A program made the translations under genes and the position numbers. A model generated the notes under the pieces. The model ran no database searches, was not told where the DNA came from, and saw only the letters and a list, made by a program, of their open reading frames with translations. Below, in pieces: positions 18,985-26,848 of a DNA stretch of 64,000 nt. The DNA comes from Cyclobacteriaceae bacterium (GTDB taxonomy: Bacteria; Bacteroidota; Bacteroidia; Cytophagales; Cyclobacteriaceae): NCBI GenBank assembly GCA_020436125.1, contig JAGQYK010000002.1:28784-92783 (forward strand), in the 5' to 3' direction. The number at the start of each line of letters is the position of its first letter. The first letter of the stretch is position 1.

Positions 18985-19332
18985 AACCATCAAAAGCTTT
19001 CAACTGAAATCTCAAATAACACACCCCCTACCAATCCTGTAGACACATTTCACAAGATACAATTGTAATTATATAATTATCAGGTTGACAATCCTATCAA
19101 AGATGTATTGTTGTCGGTAGCCAAATGAAAGATTGCCAGTGACTTCAGAAGGAACACTGAGTCACAGAGACTAATAACCTCGCAATAAAAAATATTAATA
19201 CGTCAAAAAAGATTACTTTTTGACAAATTCAAACCACTTTCTTACATCATATTAAGTAAGGTTTCGAAGTATTTTTTTAAGGTCAAAAAAGGAATTTTTA
19301 TGACCAAAAGTCATCATTGAGTTTGAATTGAT
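18985..19332. other. 348-base gap with two AT-rich palindromes downstream of HK2
   Basis: I see no gene here. Two similar inverted repeats occur: GTCAAAAA/TTTTTGAC at 19202-19209 and 19217-19224, and GGTCAAAAA/TTTTTaTGACC at 19281-19305. Both lie just past the HK2 stop codon and may act as weak terminators for HK2 or as protein-binding sites. Confidence 0.4.
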
Positions 19333-21405
19333 CTAACCTGTTACAGTCATCCTAGGACGATCTTCCTGCTCTAACTTTGCCAGATTGGTGGAGATAATAA
19401 GCTTAAAAATAGTGGGGCCTGAAGAGCGTGCAAGAATAACACGGCCTCCTAATCTATTGGCTGCCATCTGTGCCAGAAACAATCCCAGTCCGCTTCCGTG
19501 GACATCACTGGCTACGTAGAATAATTGAAATATCTTTTCCCTTGCCTGGTCATTTATCCCCAGTCCATTATCCTCTACGGCAATTGTGGTGGTATTTTCA
19601 GTTTGCGACCAAGACACCTTGATGTACTTCTCCTGCTTGTGAGTAGCAAAATAATGAAACGCGTTATCCAATAATTTACTCAGGACAAAACCAATTAAGT
19701 TTTTATCCGACTGCAATGGTTTCTTCCAGTCACCTTTTTCAATGCGTAATGAAATAAGTGGAAAGTGATTAAGGTTTCTAAAAGAACTGTACACCTCATC
19801 CACCAACTTGCCTAAATCTACTTCCTCGATACAAATAGGAAGATTGCGAATGCGGTTGGTTTCCATCAACTGACTTAACGTTTGATTTAAGCCATGGGCA
19901 GTAGATTCAATTTTAGCCAGATAGTCGCGCACGCGCAGTGGCTCCTCTGTATCCTGCTTAGCAATATTGGTAAGCCCCATTAAAGTAGCCAGAGGTCCTC
20001 TTATATCATGCGATGCGCGATAAACCAACTGATCGTACTCCTGAGTCATTTGTGTGAGATCTGCATTGCTCTTCACCAGCTCACTGGTACGCTTTTCTAT
20101 CTCTTTCTCCAAAATCCCTTTCATCCTGTGACTAACCCTATAGTTGCGGTAAATCAGGATGGATACAATTACCAACAATATCGAAATAACACCCACCAGA
20201 GTGGTGATAAGCCGCACCTTTTCGATTTCTGTGTCCTTTTGTTGAATAATGACATCAGATTGTTTACGCTGTGCATCCAGTTGGATGTCCTTTAAATTAC
20301 TAGCCAGTTGTTCATTGAAAATATCATCTTTAATGGAAATATATTTGTTCTGATATTCAATGACTTTGGGCAGATCATTTAACTCCTCGTAGACCTCAGT
20401 GTATTTTTGATAGATATCTTTTTGAAGTCGCTTGAGGTTAATACTTAGCGCCAATTGTTCGGCCTCTTTTAGATCTTCTATAGCTCCTTTATAATCTTCC
20501 TTATCAAGCTTGAAAAGAGCAAAATGATACATTGTAAAGGCTATTTTCTTGTTATTAGAAACCCTCTTTGCTTGCTCAAATGATTTTACAAAATAATCGT
20601 AGGCTCTGTTTTTTTCATTCTTTTCAAAATATGCATATCCTAAATAGAAATTCAAATCCGACATAACAAGATCATCGCAGCCAGATTTGCACTCATTTTC
20701 AACCTCCTTAAGTATCGATATCGATTCGTCATATTTTCCCTGCTCGTTATAAATCAAGGCAATATTCATCAAGCTTATTCTTAATGTTTTATCATTGTTT
20801 TTCCGCTTGATTGCGGCTGAAGCCTGTAAGTTTTCAAGCGCCTCTTGGTAGTTCAGAAGGTAATAAAAGACAAGTCCAATATTGTTTAAAGCAATAGCCT
20901 CGTCCTTCTCAGATCCAATGTTACTAGCTACCTCGAGAGAGTGATTATAGTATATAAGTGCACTATCATAAACATCGTGGCTTTCTAAAATTCTTCCATA
21001 GTCATTATAAATAAGTGTGAGGGTTTTATCTAATTTGAAGCGTTTACTTACTTCAATACCTTCTCTATAGTAATACTTTGCAGAATCTGGCTGTTTCGTT
21101 TTATCCAAGGTAAAAGCGATTGCACGGCAAGCTTTTGCCAGTCTTTCTGGATGCCCATGAACCTTGGCACTGCTATAGGACAAAAGTGCGTATTTCTTGG
21201 CGCTATAAACATCCCCAAACATGTTCAGTTTAAAGAGTTCATAGTAGAGGCTATCATGGTCTACTACACTGGTAGCGTTTAGTTCTTTCTTAATTATTAA
21301 AGCTTGATCTTGAGCATGTGTTGGTATGCCGCCAACTATTAACATGATGCATGTAATAATATCACGTATGTAATATGTCTTGAAATGTCGCTTACGTTGT
21401 GCCAT
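19333..21405 (-). CDS. TPR-sensor histidine kinase HK2
   Basis: 690 residues, same layout as HK1: signal peptide to about residue 31 (PTHAQ), a periplasmic TPR array (about 50-360), a membrane helix (398-419), a coiled coil, HisKA with His466 in RASHDIRGPLATL, and HATPase_c with N-box Asn581 (LLDNAFHY), DNGLGI near 612 and GSGLGLFL near 637. Cys239-x3-Cys243 sits at the place of the HK1 pair. The divergent peptide genes P2a and P2b begin 89 bases from its start codon, repeating the HK1 arrangement. No adjacent receiver-domain partner in the same operon; a NarL-type regulator lies 1.3 kb further on. Confidence 0.93.
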   Translation of the reverse strand: MAQRKRHFKTYYIRDIITCIMLIVGGIPTHAQDQALIIKKELNATSVVDHDSLYYELFKLNMFGDVYSAKKYALLSYSSAKVHGHPERLAKACRAIAFTLDKTKQPDSAKYYYREGIEVSKRFKLDKTLTLIYNDYGRILESHDVYDSALIYYNHSLEVASNIGSEKDEAIALNNIGLVFYYLLNYQEALENLQASAAIKRKNNDKTLRISLMNIALIYNEQGKYDESISILKEVENECKSGCDDLVMSDLNFYLGYAYFEKNEKNRAYDYFVKSFEQAKRVSNNKKIAFTMYHFALFKLDKEDYKGAIEDLKEAEQLALSINLKRLQKDIYQKYTEVYEELNDLPKVIEYQNKYISIKDDIFNEQLASNLKDIQLDAQRKQSDVIIQQKDTEIEKVRLITTLVGVISILLVIVSILIYRNYRVSHRMKGILEKEIEKRTSELVKSNADLTQMTQEYDQLVYRASHDIRGPLATLMGLTNIAKQDTEEPLRVRDYLAKIESTAHGLNQTLSQLMETNRIRNLPICIEEVDLGKLVDEVYSSFRNLNHFPLISLRIEKGDWKKPLQSDKNLIGFVLSKLLDNAFHYFATHKQEKYIKVSWSQTENTTTIAVEDNGLGINDQAREKIFQLFYVASDVHGSGLGLFLAQMAANRLGGRVILARSSGPTIFKLIISTNLAKLEQEDRPRMTVTG

Positions 21406-21493
21406 TAATAAGTGATTACCTTTATCTCAGCAAAAATTGAGAATTAACACCTAGAAAACCAACTTAAAAAAACAATTTAAACATCTACAAGCT

Positions 21494-21613
21494 ATGAAAA
21501 AAATAATTTACCTAATCGCCTTTATCACAATTACTACTTTAGCCTCTTCATGTACAGAAGAAAACATCCAACCAAGAAATACTGATGGAACTTCCCAGAG
21601 TGGCGATTTCTAA
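21494..21613 (+). CDS. Tiny lipoprotein P2a, divergent from HK2
   Basis: 39-residue ORF from the ATG at 21494: KK start, hydrophobic run, lipobox LASSC with Cys20, then a 20-residue mature peptide that begins CTEENIQPRNTDG. It matches P1a in the SSC, TEE, I-x-P and DG positions but lacks the extra two-Cys tail. P2b starts 31 bases after its stop. The same context (divergent from a TPR kinase, followed by a second peptide and a terminator) makes a chance ORF unlikely. Possible lipopeptide ligand or sensor subunit. Confidence 0.72.
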   Translation: MKKIIYLIAFITITTLASSCTEENIQPRNTDGTSQSGDF

Positions 21614-21643
21614 AAATATCTGCATATAAAAATATTTATTATT

Positions 21644-21805
21644 ATGAAAAAAGTAATTGTGTTAGGTCTAATTATTGCGGCATGTACTGCCTTCGGATTT
21701 GCATCAAGAAATCAAGAAATTAATCACGATTCAACTCAGCAGGCTCAAGTAATAACTGGAGCCGATAAGCAGGGGTATAGTGAATCCAATATGGACAGTT
21801 GGTAA
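21644..21805 (+). CDS. Tiny signal-bearing peptide P2b, divergent from HK2
   Basis: 53-residue ORF from the ATG at 21644. Hydrophobic residues 4-20 end in FGFA, a plausible signal peptidase I site, and leave a polar tail of about 33 residues (SRNQEINHDS at its start, NMDSW at its end). Same length class and layout as P1b. A strong terminator begins 24 bases after the stop. The tail would face the periplasm, where the TPR domain of HK2 is. Confidence 0.68.
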   Translation: MKKVIVLGLIIAACTAFGFASRNQEINHDSTQQAQVITGADKQGYSESNMDSW

Positions 21806-21828
21806 AAACATTCATTAATACTGCAGCG

Positions 21829-21860
21829 AAAGGCAACTCCCAAGGGGTTGCCTTTTTTTT
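21829..21860 (+). terminator. Terminator of the P2a-P2b peptide unit
   Basis: AAAGGCAACTCC pairs with GGGGTTGCCTTT around a short loop, ending in eight T. Confidence 0.9.
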
Positions 21861-22049
21861 ATGCCTCATTCTTCAACAATTCCCCATTAGTGAGTATAGC
21901 CCACTCTACTTGTTTCCTTTTTCCAACTTGTTAATTACTCCAGCGAAAAGCCCTTAGCACGAGCCATGGGAATTCTCAGTTCCTCCATCACCCATTTCAA
22001 CTCCGGTTCGGCAACAAATTATATCTTTAGCATTGAAAAGGAATTCACT

Positions 22050-22724
22050 ATGCCTTACAAATTTGTATCAAAAAAGAAATGGGACACCGAAATAGCCCAG
22101 AAAGCCATGGCGGCTGTAGAACAAATCACCAATGAAATGGGTGCAGAGATCCATGACGACCTTATGCATCGATTGGTTGTTTTTCGATTCTATTTCGATC
22201 GTATTGAACGAGAACTGAACGACCCCGGGCAAATGGAGGTATTGGTAACTGAAATGAAAAGTGAATTTCAGGATGTGGTGCAGTCGGTAAGGAGAATATC
22301 CCGGCAGTTGATGCCTGCCAAAATGGAGCAAGAGAATTTCACCAAAAGTATTCATCTCCTATGTCTCAGCATGGAACGTCCTGGGGCAGGACATATCCAT
22401 TTTGAGAGCTCCGGAACGGAAATGCCTATTTCTGATATGGCCGAAACATTCCTCTCGCGAATCGTGCAAGAGTTGATTCACAACGCATTCAAGCATTCTT
22501 CCGCCTGGCACATCTGGGTGCGTATGATTTGGGCGTCTGGCCAATTGACCCTGGAAGTGGAAGATGATGGGACGGGCTTCATGGAAGCTGCAGAAGTGGC
22601 TTCTCAACTGAACCGAAAATACAATACGTTGAAGATGCGGTCACAAGCTATCAATGCCAGTATCCATTTTGAAAACGGAACCAACGGATTGTTGGCGAAG
22701 GTAAGCATGGGCTTATCCGACTAA
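22050..22724 (+). CDS. Soluble HisKA_3-type histidine kinase HK3
   Basis: Cytoplasmic kinase without a sensor domain or membrane helix, 224 residues from the ATG at 22050 (an upstream ATG at 21966 would add 28 residues; TATCTTTA at 22022-22029, a possible -7 element, favours the later start). The dimerisation helix has His35 in AEIHDDLMHR, the HisKA_3 form used by NarX/LiaS-like kinases. HATPase_c has N-box Asn145 (QELIHNAFKHS) and DDGTGF (172-177); the final glycine lid is weak. It converges on a NarL-type regulator and overlaps its stop by 4 bp, so they are an obvious pair. Without its own sensor it must be steered by another protein, perhaps the kinase-dead TPR receptors nearby. Confidence 0.87.
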   Translation: MPYKFVSKKKWDTEIAQKAMAAVEQITNEMGAEIHDDLMHRLVVFRFYFDRIERELNDPGQMEVLVTEMKSEFQDVVQSVRRISRQLMPAKMEQENFTKSIHLLCLSMERPGAGHIHFESSGTEMPISDMAETFLSRIVQELIHNAFKHSSAWHIWVRMIWASGQLTLEVEDDGTGFMEAAEVASQLNRKYNTLKMRSQAINASIHFENGTNGLLAKVSMGLSD

Positions 22725-23350
22725 AGCAGGCCATTGCGATAAGCGTAGGCCATCAGGGAGGCCGTGTTACCGACCTGTAATTTCTTTATGAGCCTTATCC
22801 TATACGTTTCAATAGTTGAGGGTGACATTTTTAATGCCACCGCTATTTGCTTATTCGTAAGTCCTTGCGCCACCCCCACCAGTAATTCTTTTTCCGTAAA
22901 GTTGAGGGTCACTGGCGGGGCCTCATCCCAATTGCTTGCATTATCTTGAATAATTCGCAAGACCCTTTCCGGATAGTAATTATCTCCTTCTACCACTTTG
23001 TTAATTGCATCCCATATATCCTGATATCCATCCAACTTAAAAACGATGCCATCCACACCCAATTTCAACAAGTTGAGCATCAACTCAACGCCCTCAAGAC
23101 CAGTAATAGTGATTATCTTAGGCGAGGTCTCATTTTTTCGAATCACTGGAATCATATCCAGACCACTATTGCCCTTCAGGCGAATATCCAATAGCACCAC
23201 ATCTATGGAATTTTTCAATTGTTGCTCCAATGAAGACATATCCCATGCATGTAGAATTTTGCTAACGCACTCCTCCTTCTCCAGCAAGGCTGTAAGTCCA
23301 TCCCGAATAAGGGCTTCATCATCCACAATAAGAATTGAAATTCCATTCAT
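22721..23350 (-). CDS. NarL/FixJ-type response regulator
   Basis: 209 residues. Receiver domain with acidic pocket Asp10-Asp11, phospho-accepting Asp55 (VVLLDIRLKG), Thr in IITITG and Lys105 (VFKLDG). Then a LuxR-type HTH at about residues 150-205 (FTEKELLVGVAQGLTNKQIA, SPSTIETYRIRLIKKL). NarL-type regulators are phosphorylated by HisKA_3 kinases, which fits the overlapping convergent HK3. It is the only response regulator in this part of the window, so it may serve the whole signalling locus. Its targets are unknown. Confidence 0.93.
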   Translation of the reverse strand: MNGISILIVDDEALIRDGLTALLEKEECVSKILHAWDMSSLEQQLKNSIDVVLLDIRLKGNSGLDMIPVIRKNETSPKIITITGLEGVELMLNLLKLGVDGIVFKLDGYQDIWDAINKVVEGDNYYPERVLRIIQDNASNWDEAPPVTLNFTEKELLVGVAQGLTNKQIAVALKMSPSTIETYRIRLIKKLQVGNTASLMAYAYRNGLL

Positions 23351-23456
23351 ACTCCAAGATACTCAAACTGAACATTCGGTGTACGGTTTACCTGACAAAA
23401 AGCCAAAACAGCGTACCCGATGAAGATAATCTTAATACATTGAAAAAAAATAACCT

Positions 23457-23618
23457 ATGAATCTTGAGGTGCTGGAGCGGAAATTGATGCTAGTAGAATT
23501 GGAGAATAAGAACCTTAAGTTGAAACTAAGAACTGCAAAGAGAAACAACCTACTCCCTTCCATTTGTCTGGTAGCTATAGCGCTTGGTTTACTATATCAC
23601 CAGGTATTCAACACCTAG
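23457..23618 (+). CDS. Small coiled-coil/membrane protein (53 residues)
   Basis: ORF starting at the ATG at 23457: about 28 residues of Leu/Glu/Lys heptad-like sequence (LEVLERKLMLVELENKNLKL), then a basic stretch and a C-terminal hydrophobic helix (LPSICLVAIALGLLY). It is divergent from the response regulator, 106 bases away, and its TAG overlaps the stop of the facing TPR gene within CTAG. The clear amphipathic-plus-membrane design suggests a real tail-anchored small protein, but there is no homology support. Confidence 0.5.
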   Translation: MNLEVLERKLMLVELENKNLKLKLRTAKRNNLLPSICLVAIALGLLYHQVFNT

Positions 23619-25210
23619 GCTGACAACTCTTCCTTGGGACTAATTTTATTAGTTACAGCCCTAGGCTTCAGAAACAGTGAAGTCTTGTTTTTCATCTTAC
23701 TTATTTCCTTATCCAACTTTCTCAAATAGGCAATGGCAAGTGGATCTTGAACATCTTTCTCAGCAACATGCATTAATCCGCTTAAGGTGACTGTAAAAGC
23801 CCTGACCTGCTGGTTCAGTTTTTCCAAAATGGTGCTTTGCTCAAGAGCAAGTCTGTTCAGTTCATCATTTCGCAAATTCAGCTCCCTTGTTCTCTCTTTT
23901 ACTCTGTTGTTCAAGATATGATTTATCCTTCCTTTAGTTCTTATTGCATACCAAAGCATCAGTGCAACCAACACCAATAATACCATTAGCACAACTGAAA
24001 TAATAGTAATTACTCGTTGTTGAGCAATTGCATTTTCTTTCAAAATAATTATATCGTTTTTGGCAGTAATGATCTTTTGCCTTTTCCGCTCTTCGTAATC
24101 GGATTGAATTCCAATTATGTTGTTCATTCTATCACTCCCGAAAATTTCCTTGTTCAAATCGATTAATCTAGTCTGGAATTCATATGCCTTTTTGTAATTA
24201 TTTTGAAGAGCATATAATTCAACAAAAACTTGGTAATTCAATAATATTTCATCCTTAAAGTCCGTCAATTTGACCAAATCATAACTTCTGTTAGCATACT
24301 TCATCGCATTATCGAAATCACTTCTTTTAAGATATACTTTTGCCAGATAATGAAATGACAATGACTCAAACTTAGTATAGCCACTTATTTGTGCTAATTG
24401 TATGGATAATCTTAGGTATTTTCCAGCCGCTTCATAGTTTCCCGACAATAAATAAGATTCCCCAAACCCACTATAAAGAACTGCTAAACGCCTTGCAGAA
24501 CACTCATTTCCACATAACCGAAGTGCATCATTGAAAGATTGGATAGCTTCATTGGTTCTACCCAATCCATTGTAACAAACTCCTATATTTATCAGGTCAA
24601 GATCAAGGTCATATTTCACATTATGATCAATCTTAAGGTCATACGAACTTTTAAAATACTTAATCCCATTTTCATAATCATGCAATGAGAGATAAACTAT
24701 ACCTACATTGGTTAAGCCAATACCAATTTCGATAGGGTCTTCCGTTTCCTCTCTAATCTCCAAGGATTGAAAATTATATTCTAGGGCCTTATCATAATTG
24801 GCCAGTGCTGAATGAATAAGGGCAAGTTCATTAAGAACGTGCATCTTCCATACAGAAAAATCATTTCGCTTTCCAATTTCCAATGCAAACTCAAGGTCTT
24901 CAATTGCCTTTTTGAAATTTTGTGCTCTCCTAGCAAGCCAACCTCTTCCATAATAACTCTTTAAGATTACCAAACTGTCACCAATGCCTAAGGATTCATC
25001 GATAGCTAATTCAACGTACTTATTGGCTGAGTCCAAGTCTTTTTGAGCATATTCTCTAAACAAGAGATACAAGGTATTCGCTTTAGCTAAATCCTCAGAT
25101 ATCTTTAAGGCAATCTTAAGAGAATCTATTGAATTGGGTTGTTGACCATAAACTAGAGAAGAAGATGATGCTAATAAAATATAGAGAACAACAAGTAGGA
25201 TCTTATTCAA
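23615..25210 (-). CDS. Kinase-dead TPR receptor (HK1 relative lacking phospho-His and ATPase)
   Basis: 531 residues with clear kinship to HK1: signal peptide (1-23), TPR array (about 30-360) with near-identical stretches such as DKALEYNFQSLEIRE and GVCYNGLG, Cys233-x3-Cys237, membrane helix (402-422) and coiled coil. The dimerisation helix aligns without gaps to that of HK1 through KDVQDPLA, but the His position is Gln467 (QQVRAF in place of HDIRGP), and the protein ends about 45 residues later with no ATPase domain. It cannot phosphorylate by itself. It may heterodimerise with HK1/HK2 or work through HK3. The gene is intact, so selection seems to keep it in this form. Confidence 0.88.
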   Translation of the reverse strand: MNKILLVVLYILLASSSSLVYGQQPNSIDSLKIALKISEDLAKANTLYLLFREYAQKDLDSANKYVELAIDESLGIGDSLVILKSYYGRGWLARRAQNFKKAIEDLEFALEIGKRNDFSVWKMHVLNELALIHSALANYDKALEYNFQSLEIREETEDPIEIGIGLTNVGIVYLSLHDYENGIKYFKSSYDLKIDHNVKYDLDLDLINIGVCYNGLGRTNEAIQSFNDALRLCGNECSARRLAVLYSGFGESYLLSGNYEAAGKYLRLSIQLAQISGYTKFESLSFHYLAKVYLKRSDFDNAMKYANRSYDLVKLTDFKDEILLNYQVFVELYALQNNYKKAYEFQTRLIDLNKEIFGSDRMNNIIGIQSDYEERKRQKIITAKNDIIILKENAIAQQRVITIISVVLMVLLVLVALMLWYAIRTKGRINHILNNRVKERTRELNLRNDELNRLALEQSTILEKLNQQVRAFTVTLSGLMHVAEKDVQDPLAIAYLRKLDKEISKMKNKTSLFLKPRAVTNKISPKEELSA

Positions 25211-25236
25211 CTCAGTATGAATTAGTGAATTGCAAA

Positions 25237-26781
25237 TTAGCCATTAATTTTAGAAGATATATCCTGAATCTTTTCAGTTTGTTCCTCCATTTTTGAGATA
25301 TAATCCAAGCCCCTCTCATCTCCCAAGTCCTTTTTTGCAGTCTCCGCTAAGCCTCTCATTGTAGCAAGTGCACTACCCACTTTACTATATAATCTAATTA
25401 AGTTCTCCTTTTGCTCGAAATTAGATTTTTGTAATTGTTTATAGCTCTGCTCTAATTCCGCTGTTCTGTGCCTGACTTTCTGATCAAGCTGGATATTAAT
25501 CCTACTTTTCATCTTTATCGCCCTCCACAGCAATACACCAACGGCAATCAATAACAATAGGGCCAGCATTGAGATCACTAAAATTATTTCAAGCAATGAA
25601 GAGCGCTCTTCCTGTAATTCTATCAGTTCTTTTTGTCTTTCTATCGTTGACAAATTGACTTTTTGATCAAAGGCTGATATTACTTGCGAAAAATTGTTTA
25701 TCATTTCACCACTTGTTATTTCATTGAGGAGTTTTAAATACTCCGTCTGATAATGAATTGACTTTTGATAATCTCCACTTGCCTCAAGGACAACAGACAA
25801 TATATTAAGATTATCCAGGTGTTCTGATTTAAGGTCAGTTCCTAACGTTAGTTCATAAGCTTCTTGAATAAAAGCTCTCGCTTCTTCATAACGATTTTGC
25901 ATGAGATACAGCTCTGCCATTGTTCTGGCACCACTACTCCAATGCCGAAGATCATTTGATTTTTTGGTAAGCTGAATAGCTTGTTTTAGATAACTTTCAG
26001 AAATCTCATAATCACCAGTTTTTAAATACCCAGAACCCAAACCTATATAACAAACTATATAACCAATGTCTTTGCACCGATCTTCACAAGAAGTTAGTGC
26101 CTGCTCAAAATAATTAATTGCCTCTTCATTATCACCTATACCTAAATTACAATAACCGATATTGGCAAGTAATACTTCAAGCTCGTGCGTATTTTTAGAT
26201 TCCACCGCCAACCTTAAGGATTCCTTAAAGTAATTCATGGCATTCCTAAAATCTTTCAGCTCATAATATATTAAGCCAATATTGTTATTAGCAACACCGA
26301 TCTCTCCCAAACTCTTGTCTCTTTCTCGAATTTTCAAAGATTCAAAGTTATACTTAAGTGCCTGATCAAAATTTCCTTTATATGTAAAAGCGATTGCCAG
26401 GTTATTTAGAATATACTTCGCCCTATCATCATACTTATTTCGGTTGGCCACAGCAAGTGCCAGCTCCATATCCTCAATGCCACTATTAATCTCACCTCTT
26501 TCCATTTGCATGTCTCCACGGGCGTGATAAGCTCGTACAATTTTTAGACTATCGCCAATTCTAAGTGATGTCATGCATAATTCATTGGCAAAGTAATAAG
26601 CTGAATCAAAATTTGAATTCAGGTGTTTTTTGAACTGATTAAATAATACTTCATAGGCTAATGAATCCTCCACTGAACCATTATGATGCTTTAATAGATT
26701 GATCTTGTCGTTTTGAGATAACAAATATCCAAACGGCAATATAATTATGGTAATAAATAAGATGGTGCTCTTATTTTTCAT
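25237..26781 (-). CDS. Second kinase-dead TPR receptor
   Basis: 514 residues from the ATG at 26781, which gives a good signal peptide (MKNKSTILFITIIILPFG); an upstream ATG at 26817 would bury it. TPR array to about residue 370 with Cys232-x3-Cys236, membrane helix about 399-419, coiled coil, then a degenerate dimerisation helix: YSKVGSALATMRG stands where HK1 has SHDIRGPLASLKG, so the His is Ser466. The chain stops about 50 residues later with no ATPase domain. It lies 26 bases upstream of its paralogue on the same strand, so the two are probably co-transcribed. Confidence 0.87.
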   Translation of the reverse strand: MKNKSTILFITIIILPFGYLLSQNDKINLLKHHNGSVEDSLAYEVLFNQFKKHLNSNFDSAYYFANELCMTSLRIGDSLKIVRAYHARGDMQMERGEINSGIEDMELALAVANRNKYDDRAKYILNNLAIAFTYKGNFDQALKYNFESLKIRERDKSLGEIGVANNNIGLIYYELKDFRNAMNYFKESLRLAVESKNTHELEVLLANIGYCNLGIGDNEEAINYFEQALTSCEDRCKDIGYIVCYIGLGSGYLKTGDYEISESYLKQAIQLTKKSNDLRHWSSGARTMAELYLMQNRYEEARAFIQEAYELTLGTDLKSEHLDNLNILSVVLEASGDYQKSIHYQTEYLKLLNEITSGEMINNFSQVISAFDQKVNLSTIERQKELIELQEERSSLLEIILVISMLALLLLIAVGVLLWRAIKMKSRINIQLDQKVRHRTAELEQSYKQLQKSNFEQKENLIRLYSKVGSALATMRGLAETAKKDLGDERGLDYISKMEEQTEKIQDISSKING

Positions 26782-26848
26782 AACCAAATATAGTATAACC
26801 CATAGCAAAACGCTCAAGCCATTGGGTTATCCTATTCAATTAGTCCAC

